Of a stretch of DNA of 64,000 nucleotides, positions 9,054 to 17,040 are shown piece by piece. Numbering within the stretch: position 1 is the first letter of the stretch; the number at the start of each line of letters is the position of its first letter. The position numbers and the translations under genes are program-made. The notes beneath the pieces were generated by a model. That model was not told the origin of the DNA and did no database searches. It saw nothing but the letters and a program-made list of their open reading frames with translations. The stretch spans positions 1 to 64,000 of the forward strand of contig MEOA01000007.1 of the NCBI GenBank assembly GCA_001768515.1. Reading direction: 5' to 3'. Source of the stretch: Bacteroidetes bacterium GWE2_42_24. Lineage in GTDB: Bacteria > Bacteroidota > Bacteroidia > Bacteroidales > TTA-H9.

Positions 9054-10286
9054 TCAGCCAAAGAAAATGTAAGCTACAGCAATGGCAGCAATCACTCCTG
9101 CGAGGTCAGCAATAAGCCCTCCTGCCAATGCATGGCGGGTTTTACGAACACCAACGGAGCCAAAATATAGCGCTATTATATAGAAAGTGGTATCGGAAGC
9201 CCCTTGTAAAGAACAAGCCAACCTGCCTGCAAAAGAATCAACGCCATATTGGGTCATGGTTTCTATCATCAGCCCCCGCGCACCACTTCCGCTCAGTGGT
9301 TTCATAAATGCTACCGGCAGAGACGGAACAAACTGTGCATCGAAACCCATTCCTGCAACCAGATAACCAATCCCGTCAACAATAAAGTTTAGGGCTCCGC
9401 TTGCCCGAAAAACTCCAACACCAACAAGTATAGCAACCAAGTATGGTATTATTCTGACAGCTATCTGAAAACCCTCCTTTGCCCCTTCGATAAAAGTATC
9501 GTACACTACAACCTTCTTCCGTAATGCCATCACAATAAATCCAACAATAATGGTCATAAGAATTACATTGGCAGCAGTGGAGCTGACAATACTTACTCTA
9601 TCCTGCGGCAGGTGCACGAAATACCAGATTATGAGCGATACAGCCAAAGTTAGCCCACCGGCATAAGCCAATATTACCGGTTGCCAGAGTTTGATACGCT
9701 GAAACAGGCTTACGGTCAACACACCGACAAAAGTTGAGAAAAAAGTAGAGATCAGAATAGGGATAAAAACATCAGAAGGATCAGCAGCACCAAGCTGAGA
9801 TCTATACACCATAATGCTTACAGGAATAATGGTTAACCCGGAAGCATTCAGCACCAGAAACATGATCATGGGATTGGTGGCTGTGTCCTTTTTGGGATTT
9901 AACTCCTGTAATTGGGTCATGGCCTTCAACCCAAGGGGGGTAGCCGCATTGTCCAATCCCAGCATATTTGCCGCAAGGTTCATCACCATCGAACCAAACA
10001 CGGGATGATTGGGTGGAACTTCAGGCATCAGCTTTCGAAAGAAAGGACCTATTAACCGGGCAAGCAAGTTCACAACACCACCGGCTTCAGCTACCTTCAT
10101 GAGTCCCATCCAGAGTGTCATCACGCCTGTGAGTCCGAGTGATAATTCAAATCCTGTTTTGGCCATGTCAAAGGTGCTGCCTACCATATCCTGGAATACA
10201 GTAGTGTCGCCAAAAAAAATCAGCCTGCCCAACGCCACCACAAAGGCGATGACGAAAAAGGCAATCCAGATGTAATTTAGTACCAT
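9054..10286 (-). CDS. Nucleoside recognition domain protein (fused SpmA/SpmB-like)
   Basis: Polytopic inner-membrane protein of 410 residues with two related halves, each carrying a nucleoside-recognition (Gate) domain. The N-terminal half resembles spore maturation protein SpmA (GLTGVMTLWMGLMKVAEAGG, LGLDNAATPLGLKAM). The C-terminal half resembles SpmB (GAKEGFQIAVRIIPYLVAIL, PLSGSGARGLM, GASDTTFYI). In spore formers these are separate genes. The fused form occurs in non-sporulating Bacteroidetes and its role there is not known. Transport of a small solute is plausible from the fold only. The next gene upstream on the strand is 364 bp away. Confidence 0.88.
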   Translation of the reverse strand: MVLNYIWIAFFVIAFVVALGRLIFFGDTTVFQDMVGSTFDMAKTGFELSLGLTGVMTLWMGLMKVAEAGGVVNLLARLIGPFFRKLMPEVPPNHPVFGSMVMNLAANMLGLDNAATPLGLKAMTQLQELNPKKDTATNPMIMFLVLNASGLTIIPVSIMVYRSQLGAADPSDVFIPILISTFFSTFVGVLTVSLFQRIKLWQPVILAYAGGLTLAVSLIIWYFVHLPQDRVSIVSSTAANVILMTIIVGFIVMALRKKVVVYDTFIEGAKEGFQIAVRIIPYLVAILVGVGVFRASGALNFIVDGIGYLVAGMGFDAQFVPSLPVAFMKPLSGSGARGLMIETMTQYGVDSFAGRLACSLQGASDTTFYIIALYFGSVGVRKTRHALAGGLIADLAGVIAAIAVAYIFFG

Positions 10287-10650
10287 GAAAAATTGGTTTC
10301 TTGTATATGGCTTGACTTAGTTTCCCATAAATTGCCTGTTTCGAAGGAGTTTGCAAAATCGCCTCGCTGAGTTCACCAGACTCCCTGTAGTCGACACGAA
10401 TTACTGGCATAAGCAATCAGCATTGTGCCAAAAAATCTGAGCTTTGATTACTATATCAAAATTCAGGTAATGCCCATCACCAATGTTAAGAGTAAATGTC
10501 AATCATGTATTGGATGGCTTGGTAAGTTTATGTCCTTTACCAGAATCTAATAAATGAACAATTGAATGGTAACACAAATTAACAAAAAAACCTCCAAACT
10601 ATGATGGCTTCAAAGCCATTAATCCACATACCTTTTCCCCCAGAGAATTT
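10287..10650. other. Intergenic between the SpmA/B fusion and a TPR gene
   Basis: No supported gene. A small inverted repeat (10604-10610 with 10613-10619) lies 32 bp past the TPR stop, with seven T 13-20 bases further on the minus strand. Its two-base loop makes it a poor terminator as drawn. No consensus promoter was found for the SpmA/B fusion gene. Confidence 0.4.
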
Positions 10651-11082
10651 TCAGGGAAGAATAGAACTGAAGAATTTCCTGGCCAGATATACTGTAGTAC
10701 CCACGGGATCCAGGTTCTTGGCTTTGTTTAAGTCAGATACAGAAAGCTTAAGATTACCAAGGCTTTGATGAACTTTACTACGTAACAAAAAGGCCTCACT
10801 AATCTTTGGATTCAACCTTATTGCATAATCAAGATCACGCAAGGCAGCAGACTGGTTCCCAATTTTATTAAAACAAAGCCCCCGTAGGTAAAAAGAGTCG
10901 CTGAAAGAGCTATCCGACTTAATGGCATAAGTACACATCACAGCAGCGGTCTCATAATCAAGCTGATCGATGAGTTCAACTGCTTTGTTTAAATACCTGA
11001 CCGTTTGATCCTGTTGAGCCTTAAGGCTAACCGAACCAAGCATCACAAGCAGAAAAGAAAGAAGAAGTACTTTTAATTTCAT
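10651..11082 (-). CDS. Secreted tetratricopeptide repeat protein
   Basis: A 143-residue exported TPR protein. I place the start at the internal ATG (11082), where the protein begins with a clean signal peptide (MKLKVLLLSFLLVMLGS, ending SLKAQQ). The longer frame from 11103 adds seven residues ahead of it. About three TPR units follow: AVELIDQLDYETAAVMCTYA, FYLRGLCFNKIGNQSAALRD, and LLRSKVHQSLGNLKLSVSDL. No catalytic domain is visible, so it is probably a periplasmic scaffold or adaptor. It begins 60 bp after the folC stop on the same strand and may share that transcript. Confidence 0.75.
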   Translation of the reverse strand: MKLKVLLLSFLLVMLGSVSLKAQQDQTVRYLNKAVELIDQLDYETAAVMCTYAIKSDSSFSDSFYLRGLCFNKIGNQSAALRDLDYAIRLNPKISEAFLLRSKVHQSLGNLKLSVSDLNKAKNLDPVGTTVYLARKFFSSILP

Positions 11083-11142
11083 GACCACATGACGAAAAAA
11101 CAAATGTAGATGTTACAATTCAATAAATCAACCCGGATCCAA

Positions 11143-12435
11143 TCAAACAACTTCGGCTACCACAAAAGTACTCCCGCCGACAAGAACAATGTCATTAGTC
11201 CCGGCATTCTCTCGTGCCATACGATAGGCGTCATCAACTGAGCCGCATATGGTTCCCTTAAGCCCGTAAGTCAGTGCAATAGCTGCCAGAGCATCAGCAG
11301 CCAGCGCCCGGGGAATGCCGGCGCGGCAGAAATAATACACGGCATCCTCCGGCAAAAGAGAAAGCACATGGTTAATATCTTTATCGGCCACCATTCCAAT
11401 CACAAAATGAAGCTTTCTATAATGCATTAGCGAAAGTTGATGGAGAACTTGCCTGATACCGTCTTCGTTGTGCCCTGTATCACAAAATGAAGAAGGATTA
11501 TCCCCCAATTTCTGCCACCGTCCGGTTATCCCTGTGTCGATTATTACCCGCTCAAGTCCTTTTCTGAAATTCTCAATTGTTGTCAGAAACCCTGCATCAG
11601 GAAGCATTTCATTTACCTTCACCGCTGTGATGATATTCTTTATCTGATAACTCCCCGGTAAGGGTGAAAATAGATCTGGCAAATAGGGAAAACCATTCTT
11701 TAGAACATCCATTTGCAACACATTCCGATCCTGCAGGTAACTGACACTATTAACTTCAAATTCCTGATCAGCATGTAAACACCTGCTATTGAGCTCTCTG
11801 CACCTATCAGTAAACACATAATCGGTTTCTTTCTGAGTTTGCCCTATAATGACCGGTATCCCGCTTCTGATAATCCCGGCCTTTTCAGCCGCAATCTTTG
11901 GAAGGGTATCTCCCAGAAACTGCATATGGTCAGGGCTAATATTGGTGATGACCGATAAAACTGTCCGGCAGGTATTGGTTGAATCTAGCCTCCCTCCCAT
12001 ACCTGTCTCCATAACCGCGACTTCTATCTTCTCTGAAGCAAACCATTCACATGCCATAGCAAATGTCATCTCAAAGAAAGAAGGTTTCACCTTTTCAAAG
12101 AGGGGTATGTTCTGTTCAACAAATCTGGTCACAAATTGCTCAGGAATCATGACTCCGTTAATTCTCATCCTTTCCCGATAGTCTCTCAAATGAGGCGATG
12201 TAAACAAGCCAGTGCGATATCCTGCTTGCCGCAGCACCGATGCAGTAATGTGAGAAACCGAACCTTTCCCGTTGGTCCCAGCAATGTGTACTGAAGGAAA
12301 TTTAACCTGAGGATTTCCTAATGCGCGACACAGGGCTACTGTCACCGACAGGTCGGCTTTATAGGCGGCTGCCCCAATGCGCTGAAACATCGGCAGCCTG
12401 TTATACATATATTCGAGAGCTTCTGAATATGTCAT
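11143..12435 (-). CDS. folC: Bifunctional folylpolyglutamate synthase / dihydrofolate synthase
   Basis: Mur-ligase-family enzyme that joins glutamate to dihydropteroate and extends the polyglutamate tail of folates. The start is placed at the ATG opening MTYSEALEYMYNRLPMFQ, the family's standard N-terminus. An upstream in-frame ATG at 12480 would add 15 unconserved residues. The P-loop IAGTNGKGSV is at about 51-60, followed by LFTSPHL and the conserved MGGRLDSTN and ITNISPDHM segments. The C-terminal ligase domain includes TGITGRWQ and DTGHNEDGIRQ. Length (430) is normal. It lies 125 bp downstream of the RecD-like helicase gene. Confidence 0.96.
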   Translation of the reverse strand: MTYSEALEYMYNRLPMFQRIGAAAYKADLSVTVALCRALGNPQVKFPSVHIAGTNGKGSVSHITASVLRQAGYRTGLFTSPHLRDYRERMRINGVMIPEQFVTRFVEQNIPLFEKVKPSFFEMTFAMACEWFASEKIEVAVMETGMGGRLDSTNTCRTVLSVITNISPDHMQFLGDTLPKIAAEKAGIIRSGIPVIIGQTQKETDYVFTDRCRELNSRCLHADQEFEVNSVSYLQDRNVLQMDVLKNGFPYLPDLFSPLPGSYQIKNIITAVKVNEMLPDAGFLTTIENFRKGLERVIIDTGITGRWQKLGDNPSSFCDTGHNEDGIRQVLHQLSLMHYRKLHFVIGMVADKDINHVLSLLPEDAVYYFCRAGIPRALAADALAAIALTYGLKGTICGSVDDAYRMARENAGTNDIVLVGGSTFVVAEVV

Positions 12436-12560
12436 GGGTTCTGATTCAAAATTCAATATTAAAAATCCAGAAACAGCCAACGTTAAAGCCGATTGCCATA
12501 GTATCCAATGGCCAGAGTTTTCATATTTTCATCAAAGCAATTACGCACAAGGCAACTTAA

Positions 12561-13988
12561 TTAATTAAAATAAGACAGATCAAATCCGGCAAGATAAACC
12601 GTCTCTGAGGCACGTGTGATGGCTGTATAAAACCAACGTATATCATTAGTGGTAAATACATTATCGGGATTATAAGGGGCATCGATGAATACACGCTTCC
12701 ACTGACCTCCTTGTGTTTTATGACAGGTGAGAGCATAGGCGTACTTCACCTGGAGTGCATTAAACCATTCATTGCGGCGTACTTCATCAATCTGTTTCTG
12801 TCTTCCTTTTATATCGGTATAATCGAGCAGAATGGTATCGAACAATCGTTTCTGGTCGGGCTGACTTAATGCAGGGCTCTCTGAATTTAACGTATCGAGC
12901 ATCAAATTGACCTGTATCGGAGGCATCTCGTAATCAATAAACGATACTTCTGCCCGGGCAAACCTGAATCCATATAGTTCTGTAATCCGCAGAATCCGCT
13001 TTACCTCCACAATATCGCCATTGGCGATAAACCCGTATGGTTGATCTTCCGGCATCCAAAAATAATTGTTCTTCACCACCATCAGGAGATCGCCTGCATT
13101 CAGTTCATCATCCCTGAACAGGATTCGCCCCCTGATTTCACGGTTATACATGTTTGCTCTTTTATTGGACCTGCAAATCACAACCGACTCATGGAGATTA
13201 CTGCCAGTGAATGCATCGGCAAATATATCGCTGAATGTTGAAGGATCAGGCTGTCTCACATCTTTATACCCTTCGGTAGTAAAAAAGGGCTTACTCACCT
13301 GCTCCTCACCTACTCTGTTTCTTAATTGTGTTGCATTATAAAGGATTCCGCTATCGAGTTCCTGCCGAACCACATCGGTCAGTTCCATCTCTGCCATACG
13401 CCAATTAAGATGTTGCTCAATCACACTTTTGTCGAGGGCAGGACTCTGCTCGGCATGAACCGGGGGCAACTGCGCAGTATCACCACTGATTATCAGACGA
13501 CAATGCTTACCATAGGAAACATAGTTAAGCAAATCGGCCAGTAGATTTCGTGATTCGACCCCGGAACCTGGTTGGTATAAATCATCAGCCTGAATCATTG
13601 AAGCTTCATCTACAATAAAGATAGTCTTTTGATGCAGGTTGGGTTGCATTGCAAATCCCACGCCACCCGCTACATTGGTATACGAACGATAAATCTTTTT
13701 ATGGATGGTGAAAGCTGCCTGTCCGGTATAGGCACTTAATACTTTGGCTGCCCTGCCTGTTGGTGCCATCAGCACTGTCTGGTAACCAAGCAATGCTGAT
13801 GATTTTACAATGGCTGCCAGTAAAGTAGTTTTTCCTGTACCGGCATACCCTTTCAATAACATTGCCTTCAAACGACCGTCATCGTGCAGCAAATAACCCA
13901 GCATCAACAAGGCTTTCTGTTGTCCGGCAGTTGGTTCATGCCCCAATGCCAGCGCTATGCCGGCCATAATATCGTCGCGCGAAATCAT
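12561..13988 (-). CDS. RecD-like superfamily 1 DNA helicase
   Basis: AAA/UvrD-type helicase of about 475 residues resembling the motor of RecD and other 5'-3' SF1B enzymes. From the start chosen here, the Walker A is LLKGYAGTGKTT (about 45-55), the Walker B is VDEASMIQ (about 122), motif III is SGDTAQLPP (about 170), and the UvrD_C_2 end contains YALTCHKTQGGQWKRV. I use the ATG at 13988 because it overlaps the stop of the upstream gene as TAATG, indicating translational coupling. An upstream in-frame ATG exists at 14018. No RecB or RecC partner is nearby, so it acts alone or with distant partners. Stand-alone enzymes of this size are common in Bacteroidetes. Confidence 0.9.
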   Translation of the reverse strand: MISRDDIMAGIALALGHEPTAGQQKALLMLGYLLHDDGRLKAMLLKGYAGTGKTTLLAAIVKSSALLGYQTVLMAPTGRAAKVLSAYTGQAAFTIHKKIYRSYTNVAGGVGFAMQPNLHQKTIFIVDEASMIQADDLYQPGSGVESRNLLADLLNYVSYGKHCRLIISGDTAQLPPVHAEQSPALDKSVIEQHLNWRMAEMELTDVVRQELDSGILYNATQLRNRVGEEQVSKPFFTTEGYKDVRQPDPSTFSDIFADAFTGSNLHESVVICRSNKRANMYNREIRGRILFRDDELNAGDLLMVVKNNYFWMPEDQPYGFIANGDIVEVKRILRITELYGFRFARAEVSFIDYEMPPIQVNLMLDTLNSESPALSQPDQKRLFDTILLDYTDIKGRQKQIDEVRRNEWFNALQVKYAYALTCHKTQGGQWKRVFIDAPYNPDNVFTTNDIRWFYTAITRASETVYLAGFDLSYFN

Positions 13989-16363
13989 TAGAAGGGGTAT
14001 CCTATTCCAAAGTTCCAAAGTATATCACCGATTCGGCTTTTGGAAACTACCCAACGATCGCCTTCAGGTTTTGCGGGATTACGGACAGGCAGGGCTGCAT
14101 CGATTCGAAACACGAAGAAGGTAAAATCGAGCCTGAATCCCAATCCGGCATCCATTGCCAGTTCTGAGACGAAGGTTGATGTATTGAACTTCCCTCCGCT
14201 ATAGGTCGGGATATCACTTAGAAGCCAGATATTTCCAACATCAACAAACAGGGCACCCTTTATAAAAGCATACATCGGGAACCTGAATTCAATGTTGCTT
14301 TCCAACTGCAGGTCGCCCATCCTTTCGCTGAATTCACCATTCGGATCGGAAAATGAACCCGGTCCGAGATTCTTCAGATTCCAGCCGCGCATCCCATTGG
14401 CACCTCCTGCATAGAACCCTTTCTCAAATGGAAGAACTGCTGCGTTACCATACGGTTTACCAATACCTATAAGCCCCCTGACTGCCAGCATGTTGTTCTG
14501 GTCGAACATTTTAAAATACCTGAAATCGAGATTTGCCCTGAGGTATTGGGCATAACGAATATTAAACAATGTAAAGTTACCATCAGCATCACGGGGTGCC
14601 CCCACGATGTTATCGATCAGATAAAGTGCATTACCGGCACTTTCGAGGTCGACCCTGAAAAAATAATAATCGTGTACCTTTTCATATTGTTGATTGTTAT
14701 ACACGATTGAGTATTTCATGGAGGTAATGAAGTGGTTGGTATACTGATTTTTAAGACGCTCATTGTATTTCTCCAGTTTTGCTTCGAATTCGGCGGTTGG
14801 AAAAATGCGGACAGAATTAACTTCGAGTGGGGTAAAGTAATGTGAAATTCGCGAATTAGTTTTCCATCGGTAGCCGAATCCCGCGTTGGTAATATACCGA
14901 CGGTAATCGGGCCTGAACTGAAGATTAAACCCCGATGTAAGGGTCGTCTGTGGTCTGAGATAGCGCGGCAGACTATTACTTTTGAAAGGAGCCAAAAAGC
15001 GCGGAAAGATTACGCTAACATCGGCGCCCACCTCAACAGTATTAAACAACAAAACCTTATTTTGTTCGGGATCACCTAAGGTTTGCTGCATTTCAAGGGC
15101 TCCCCTCAATTTAACATTCAACAGTTCACCTCCCCTGAAGATATTCCGGTTCAGAAAGCTAAAGTTTCCGGAAATACCCAGATCCCCGCCTGAGTTGGTT
15201 CCATCTGCCTCGACCGAAAACGCCATCACGTTATTCTTTGACATCTGAATGGCACAATCAAGAAGACCTATGGTTGCCGTGTCTTGCCCCACCATTTTGC
15301 TGTCCGAGGGAGTATAGTTAATGTTGATCGACCGGTAGATTGGCAAAGCTGATAATGACTGATAGGTGTTCTCGGCATGCCGCAGGTTATAGCGGTCTCC
15401 CTGTCTGATTGAGATTGACTCGATAAGCGTGGAAGTCCTGATATGTGACTTCTCGTTGTAAATAAACGAAAGTCTGTTTCCTGCTGATGTATCACCCGCA
15501 ACAGGGAGATACCAATGGACTGTATCGGGTTTTGACTCACCGGAAGCCTGAATTGAACGAAGCGTACTATATTGGGGATATACCCAAACCTTATCAATGT
15601 AATATTTCTTATGACGGTCTATACCATACAGTTCGCGATTGTCACTAAAGCCAATGAGGCGTCTTGGATTTCTAACATTCATGTAAACATCCATCTGACG
15701 GCTTCGCAAAGAACTGTCTATTTCGAAAACAACATAGTCGTTCGAAAAAGTAAAATATCCTTCGTTGCGAAGGTAGGTTGTCACACGATCGCGCTCAAGT
15801 TGTAATGAAGTCACATCATAGGGCTCTCCGGTCTTGATCAGGGTTGCATTCAACGATTGCTTTACAAGAGCCCCAACGATGGAATCTTCCGCCATTATAC
15901 GGTAATTACGGATTAACCAGGGGGTATCTGTAGTAATTTTCCAATTAACCGAAACGGTGTTGTCCTCTGTAATAACAGAAGATTCAACATGGGCTTTAAA
16001 ATACCCCTTCCCCGACATATAGGATTGAATGTAGGCCTCACTCTGCATCAGATCAGATGCGTTGAATATGGCAGGTGGCCTGCCTGCTGACCGGCGAAGC
16101 CATTTCTTAAACCGGGTTTGCTCACCCTGACTTGTATGTTGCTGAACCCAAAGATTCAGGTGCCAAATACCTAAAAACCGCTGGTTAGGCTTCTGGATGA
16201 TAAGGCTCTCAACTTCATCCTTATTGATACTTTTGTTGTCGATAACGATCTCCTGCCGAACCAAAAGTTTCTGATTCGAAGGCAATTTTCTCGTCGGACT
16301 GCATGAAATGGCAGTAATACCAATGATAAATACAACCAGATATAGTCGCGTGCGGTGTATCAA
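13988..16363 (-). CDS. tamL: TamL-like outer-membrane assembly lipoprotein (Omp85 superfamily)
   Basis: Omp85-family protein: lipoprotein signal, POTRA-like periplasmic domains, then a C-terminal 16-strand beta-barrel ending in phenylalanine. It matches the Bacteroidetes TamL type, a lipid-anchored TamA relative thought to help insert outer-membrane proteins. The barrel shows the family motif region GGANGMRGWNLKNLGPG and ends with FGIGYPF. The longest frame starts at an ATG at 16411. I prefer the TTG at 16363, because a -7 promoter box lies at 16389-16382 inside that longer frame, and because the TTG gives a compact lipoprotein signal (MIHRTRLYLVVFIIGITAIS, then Cys21). No TamB gene is present in the window. 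Confidence 0.9.
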   Translation of the reverse strand: MIHRTRLYLVVFIIGITAISCSPTRKLPSNQKLLVRQEIVIDNKSINKDEVESLIIQKPNQRFLGIWHLNLWVQQHTSQGEQTRFKKWLRRSAGRPPAIFNASDLMQSEAYIQSYMSGKGYFKAHVESSVITEDNTVSVNWKITTDTPWLIRNYRIMAEDSIVGALVKQSLNATLIKTGEPYDVTSLQLERDRVTTYLRNEGYFTFSNDYVVFEIDSSLRSRQMDVYMNVRNPRRLIGFSDNRELYGIDRHKKYYIDKVWVYPQYSTLRSIQASGESKPDTVHWYLPVAGDTSAGNRLSFIYNEKSHIRTSTLIESISIRQGDRYNLRHAENTYQSLSALPIYRSININYTPSDSKMVGQDTATIGLLDCAIQMSKNNVMAFSVEADGTNSGGDLGISGNFSFLNRNIFRGGELLNVKLRGALEMQQTLGDPEQNKVLLFNTVEVGADVSVIFPRFLAPFKSNSLPRYLRPQTTLTSGFNLQFRPDYRRYITNAGFGYRWKTNSRISHYFTPLEVNSVRIFPTAEFEAKLEKYNERLKNQYTNHFITSMKYSIVYNNQQYEKVHDYYFFRVDLESAGNALYLIDNIVGAPRDADGNFTLFNIRYAQYLRANLDFRYFKMFDQNNMLAVRGLIGIGKPYGNAAVLPFEKGFYAGGANGMRGWNLKNLGPGSFSDPNGEFSERMGDLQLESNIEFRFPMYAFIKGALFVDVGNIWLLSDIPTYSGGKFNTSTFVSELAMDAGLGFRLDFTFFVFRIDAALPVRNPAKPEGDRWVVSKSRIGDILWNFGIGYPF

Positions 16364-16381
16364 GAATTCTACTGTTTTGGG

Positions 16382-16389
16382 CAAAGGTA
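16382..16389 (-). promoter_or_regulatory. Candidate -7 box for tamL
   Basis: TACCTTTG on the minus strand fits TAnnTTTG and lies 18 bp before the TTG proposed as the tamL start. No good -33 TTG was found at the expected distance. Confidence 0.4.
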
Positions 16390-16411
16390 AGGAGAAAGAT
16401 GAATCATCCAT

Positions 16412-17040
16412 CGCGAAAGAATATAGATAATAATCATTTCCTTCGTACTCGTGTATAGACTTTTTATTTCATAGCCCAAACAGGTTCCCTGTTCCAACCA
16501 ATCTCAACGTTTCTGTTTCATTCAGTCATGCAGATTAGTTTTCCAAGTTTTTATCCCCTATTGTTCCAGACATGACTCTATCATCTTCTCGTAAAAACCC
16601 GCTAGTCTGCTTTTGCCTCGCCAGCCACATTTTCTGGCAGACTTAACAATATGTTCGTGTGTTTTTCCTGATTCAATATTTTGATTATAATTTCACTTAA
16701 AAACTTAATTAAATGATAGTTAATCACACTTATTTAAAGTTATGATTAAATATTTTGTACTGATGTTTTCTTCCTCATTTTTTCTGCGCATGCCTGCCAG
16801 TTTGTTTCATATTCCGACTGTCAGAATTCCTCATTAAACACCAGACAAAGATTTCGGAATTATAAAATCATTACAGACGATAATACCCCGGCTTCATAAA
16901 TCAAGGTTGGCTATGGCATCCCGTGGTCAACGTAAATAGTGCTATGTCGCTTGAATTGTGCCGACGAACTGATTTTAGGCTCGTAGAATTCGCAACCCTA
17001 TCGCCAGATAAACATAGTCATTTTTAATCTGGCGTCTGAT
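16412..17040. other. Intergenic, no gene seen
   Basis: AT-rich spacer between two minus-strand genes. It has no reading frame of note. An inverted repeat at its right end (17002-17034) is listed separately. No other structure was recognised. Confidence 0.5.
17002..17034 (-). terminator. Inverted repeat just after the first histidine kinase gene
   Basis: A perfect 8-bp pairing (17002-17009 with 17027-17034) begins 7 bp past the stop codon. No T-tract follows on the minus strand, so termination is uncertain. Confidence 0.35.
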
